Shown piece after piece: positions 6,577-7,324 of a stretch of 7,324 nt of DNA. A program made the translations under genes and the position numbers. Origin of the DNA: Campylobacterales bacterium. GTDB lineage: Bacteria > Campylobacterota_A > Desulfurellia > JAADFJ01. Location: assembly GCA_027080125.1 (NCBI GenBank), contig JALWSW010000078.1, positions 1 to 7,324 of the forward strand, in the 5' to 3' direction. Every line of letters starts with the position of its first letter. The stretch's first letter is position 1. Under the pieces are notes generated by a model, which was given only the letters and a program-made list of their open reading frames with translations, ran no database searches and was not told the origin of the DNA.

Positions 6577-7022
6577 AAAAAATTATAATATTTGCAGCTA
6601 TACTGCTTTTTGCAGCAGGCTGCGGCAGGGAAAATGCAAATCCTATAAGCGATAGAGATATTTCGTACAGAGCTGCATCCCTTACCTCAACTCCACCGGT
6701 TGAACCGAAAGCGGCCTATTCAAGCAAACCACCCGGAGCTGCTCCTATTTTGCCGAGGGCTTATAATGGAGCCCCGCCCCAGATACCTCATTCTATTGCA
6801 GGAATGCCGGAGATAACACCCGGCAACAATGTGTGTTTTAATTGTCACAACCGGAAGTCTGCAAAACTTTTTGGCGCAACCCCGATACCTGAATCGCATT
6901 ACACCGACAACCGAACAGGAGAGAAACTGCCGGTTCTCTATAAAGGCAGGTTCAACTGCGTGATGTGCCATGTTGTTCAATCGGACGCAAAGCCGCTTGT
7001 AGGAAACAGCTTTAGCAGATAG
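6573..7022 (+). CDS. napB: NapB, di-heme cytochrome c electron-transfer subunit, lipoprotein-like leader
   Basis: The 149-residue product is the small cytochrome c partner of NapA. Two heme motifs are present: CFNCH (residues 88-92) and CVMCH (129-133). Conserved NapB segments surround them: PPQIPHS (68-74) with His73, and ESHYTD (107-112) with His109, the likely distal ligands giving bis-His hemes. A proline-rich linker (about 40-70) precedes the heme domain. The leader MKKIIIFAAILLFAAGC fits a lipoprotein signal, with Cys17 as acceptor (A-A-G-C box; Ala at -3 is less common than Leu). Standard NapB proteins are soluble with a cleaved Sec signal, so membrane tethering would be a variation. 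Asn21 at +5 and no Asp at +2 (Gly18) would favour the outer membrane in enterobacterial sorting rules, but these may not apply here. It is the last gene of the run, and a terminator follows 26 nt after its stop. Confidence 0.96.
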   Translation: MKKIIIFAAILLFAAGCGRENANPISDRDISYRAASLTSTPPVEPKAAYSSKPPGAAPILPRAYNGAPPQIPHSIAGMPEITPGNNVCFNCHNRKSAKLFGATPIPESHYTDNRTGEKLPVLYKGRFNCVMCHVVQSDAKPLVGNSFSR

Positions 7023-7048
7023 GCAACAAGGAAAGTCCAAACCCCCGC

Positions 7049-7080
7049 AGCGCCTTACCTGCTGGTGAGGCGCTTTCTTT
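7049..7080 (+). terminator. rho-independent terminator closing the nap operon
   Basis: An 11-bp stem with one G-T wobble (AGCGCCTTACC at 7049-7059 with GGTGAGGCGCT at 7064-7074) and a TGCT tetraloop is followed by TTCTTT at 7075-7080. It lies 26 nt after the napB stop, between convergent genes. On the - strand the hairpin is followed by a G-run rather than T-rich sequence, so it should act mainly on the nap transcript. Confidence 0.88.
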
Positions 7081-7104
7081 CGTATTTTTATATATGTATA
7101 GAGA

Positions 7105-7324
7105 CTAAAACAGTTTATCGAAGAGTTTCTTCAATCCTTTATTTTTGATGATTTTGTTAAAGCGGCTTTTTATTTTGGACCTTATCAAACCCTTTGCATC
7201 GATTTTTATTCTCGGTTTTGCGAGTTTTCCTCTAATAAAAACGTCTAACCTTTTGTTTCTTATTTGGATATTCAGTTTGGAATTTATGCTGTTATCGTTG
7301 GCATTGATTATAAATCCGTTTGAA
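7105..7324 (-). CDS. C-terminus of an AsmA-like envelope protein, 5'-partial
   Basis: On the - strand a frame is open from the right edge (first full codon at 7323) to a TAG at 7105-7107, giving the last 72 residues of a longer protein. It reads as amphipathic beta strands (NSKLNIQIRNKRLDVFIRG), then KLAKPRIKID, then a Lys-rich helical tail (about residues 45-72) ending KKLFDKLF. A strand pair followed by a G-x-L-x-x-P-x-I/V-x-I/L-D motif and a lysine-rich helix is characteristic of the C-termini of AsmA and AsmA-like (DUF748-type) proteins, which are inner-membrane-anchored periplasmic proteins linked to lipid transport or outer-membrane assembly. The assignment rests on this short tail only. 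The gene is convergent with the nap operon and functionally unrelated as far as can be seen. The gap 7023-7104 holds only the terminator. Confidence 0.58.
   Translation of the reverse strand, partial: SNGFIINANDNSINSKLNIQIRNKRLDVFIRGKLAKPRIKIDAKGLIRSKIKSRFNKIIKNKGLKKLFDKLF

Noticed and set aside
7029..7045. GGAAAGTCC resembling the conserved 5' core of bacterial RNase P RNA
   Set aside because: Only nine bases match. The following sequence is a terminator hairpin, and a - strand gene begins within 70 nt, so there is no room for the roughly 350-nt RNA.
7049..7074. Terminator acting in both directions
   Set aside because: Read on the - strand, the stem is followed by GCGGGGGT and mixed sequence rather than T-rich sequence, so support for bidirectional action is weak.

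Overview
The window carries most of a periplasmic nitrate-reduction operon on the + strand, running almost without gaps from the left edge to about 7022, followed by a transcription terminator and the tail of an unrelated gene on the opposite strand. The order is hao-like octaheme cytochrome c (5' end outside the window), napL-like beta-propeller, napD, napA, napG, napH, napB, then a rho-independent terminator and the C-terminus of an AsmA-like protein on the - strand. The ferredoxin-type quinol dehydrogenase NapGH, a NapL-like protein and an HAO-family cytochrome, with no NapC in view, recall the nitrate-respiration genes of Campylobacterota and other anaerobic, often thermophilic or sulfidic-habitat Gram-negatives (Deferribacterota, Desulfurobacteria and similar). 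The gene order (L-D-A-G-H-B) is not the usual Campylobacterota order (A-G-H-B-F-L-D). NapA, at 828 residues, is close to the proteobacterial length rather than the longer Campylobacterota form. I therefore do not assign a phylum. The Tat and Sec signals and the AsmA-like neighbour indicate a diderm bacterium.

Region by region: 3-1337 encodes an octaheme HAO-family cytochrome with all eight CXXCH motifs visible. 1338-1395 is a 58-nt gap filled by a strong hairpin without a U-tract. 1396-2355 is napL-like, 2352-2609 napD and 2606-5092 napA, joined by 4-nt ATGA overlaps. 5097-5768 is napG, 5758-6576 napH (start revised to an internal ATG) and 6573-7022 napB. A hairpin terminator lies at 7049-7080, and the truncated - strand gene ends at 7105.

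How it would work (inference from families): NapH and NapG oxidise menaquinol and pass electrons to the di-heme NapB and on to the Mo-bisMGD/[4Fe-4S] catalytic subunit NapA, which reduces nitrate to nitrite in the periplasm. NapD handles the Tat signal of NapA. The upstream octaheme cytochrome is a plausible consumer of the nitrite, or of hydroxylamine formed from it, giving ammonia, as proposed for the reverse-HAO pathway of Nautilia and relatives. The two most unusual details are a NapH that appears to have lost precisely one of its two C-terminal [4Fe-4S] clusters while keeping all four ligands of the other, and a NapB whose signal peptide looks like that of a lipoprotein. No complete novel system is evident; the window is a compact variant of a known respiratory module.
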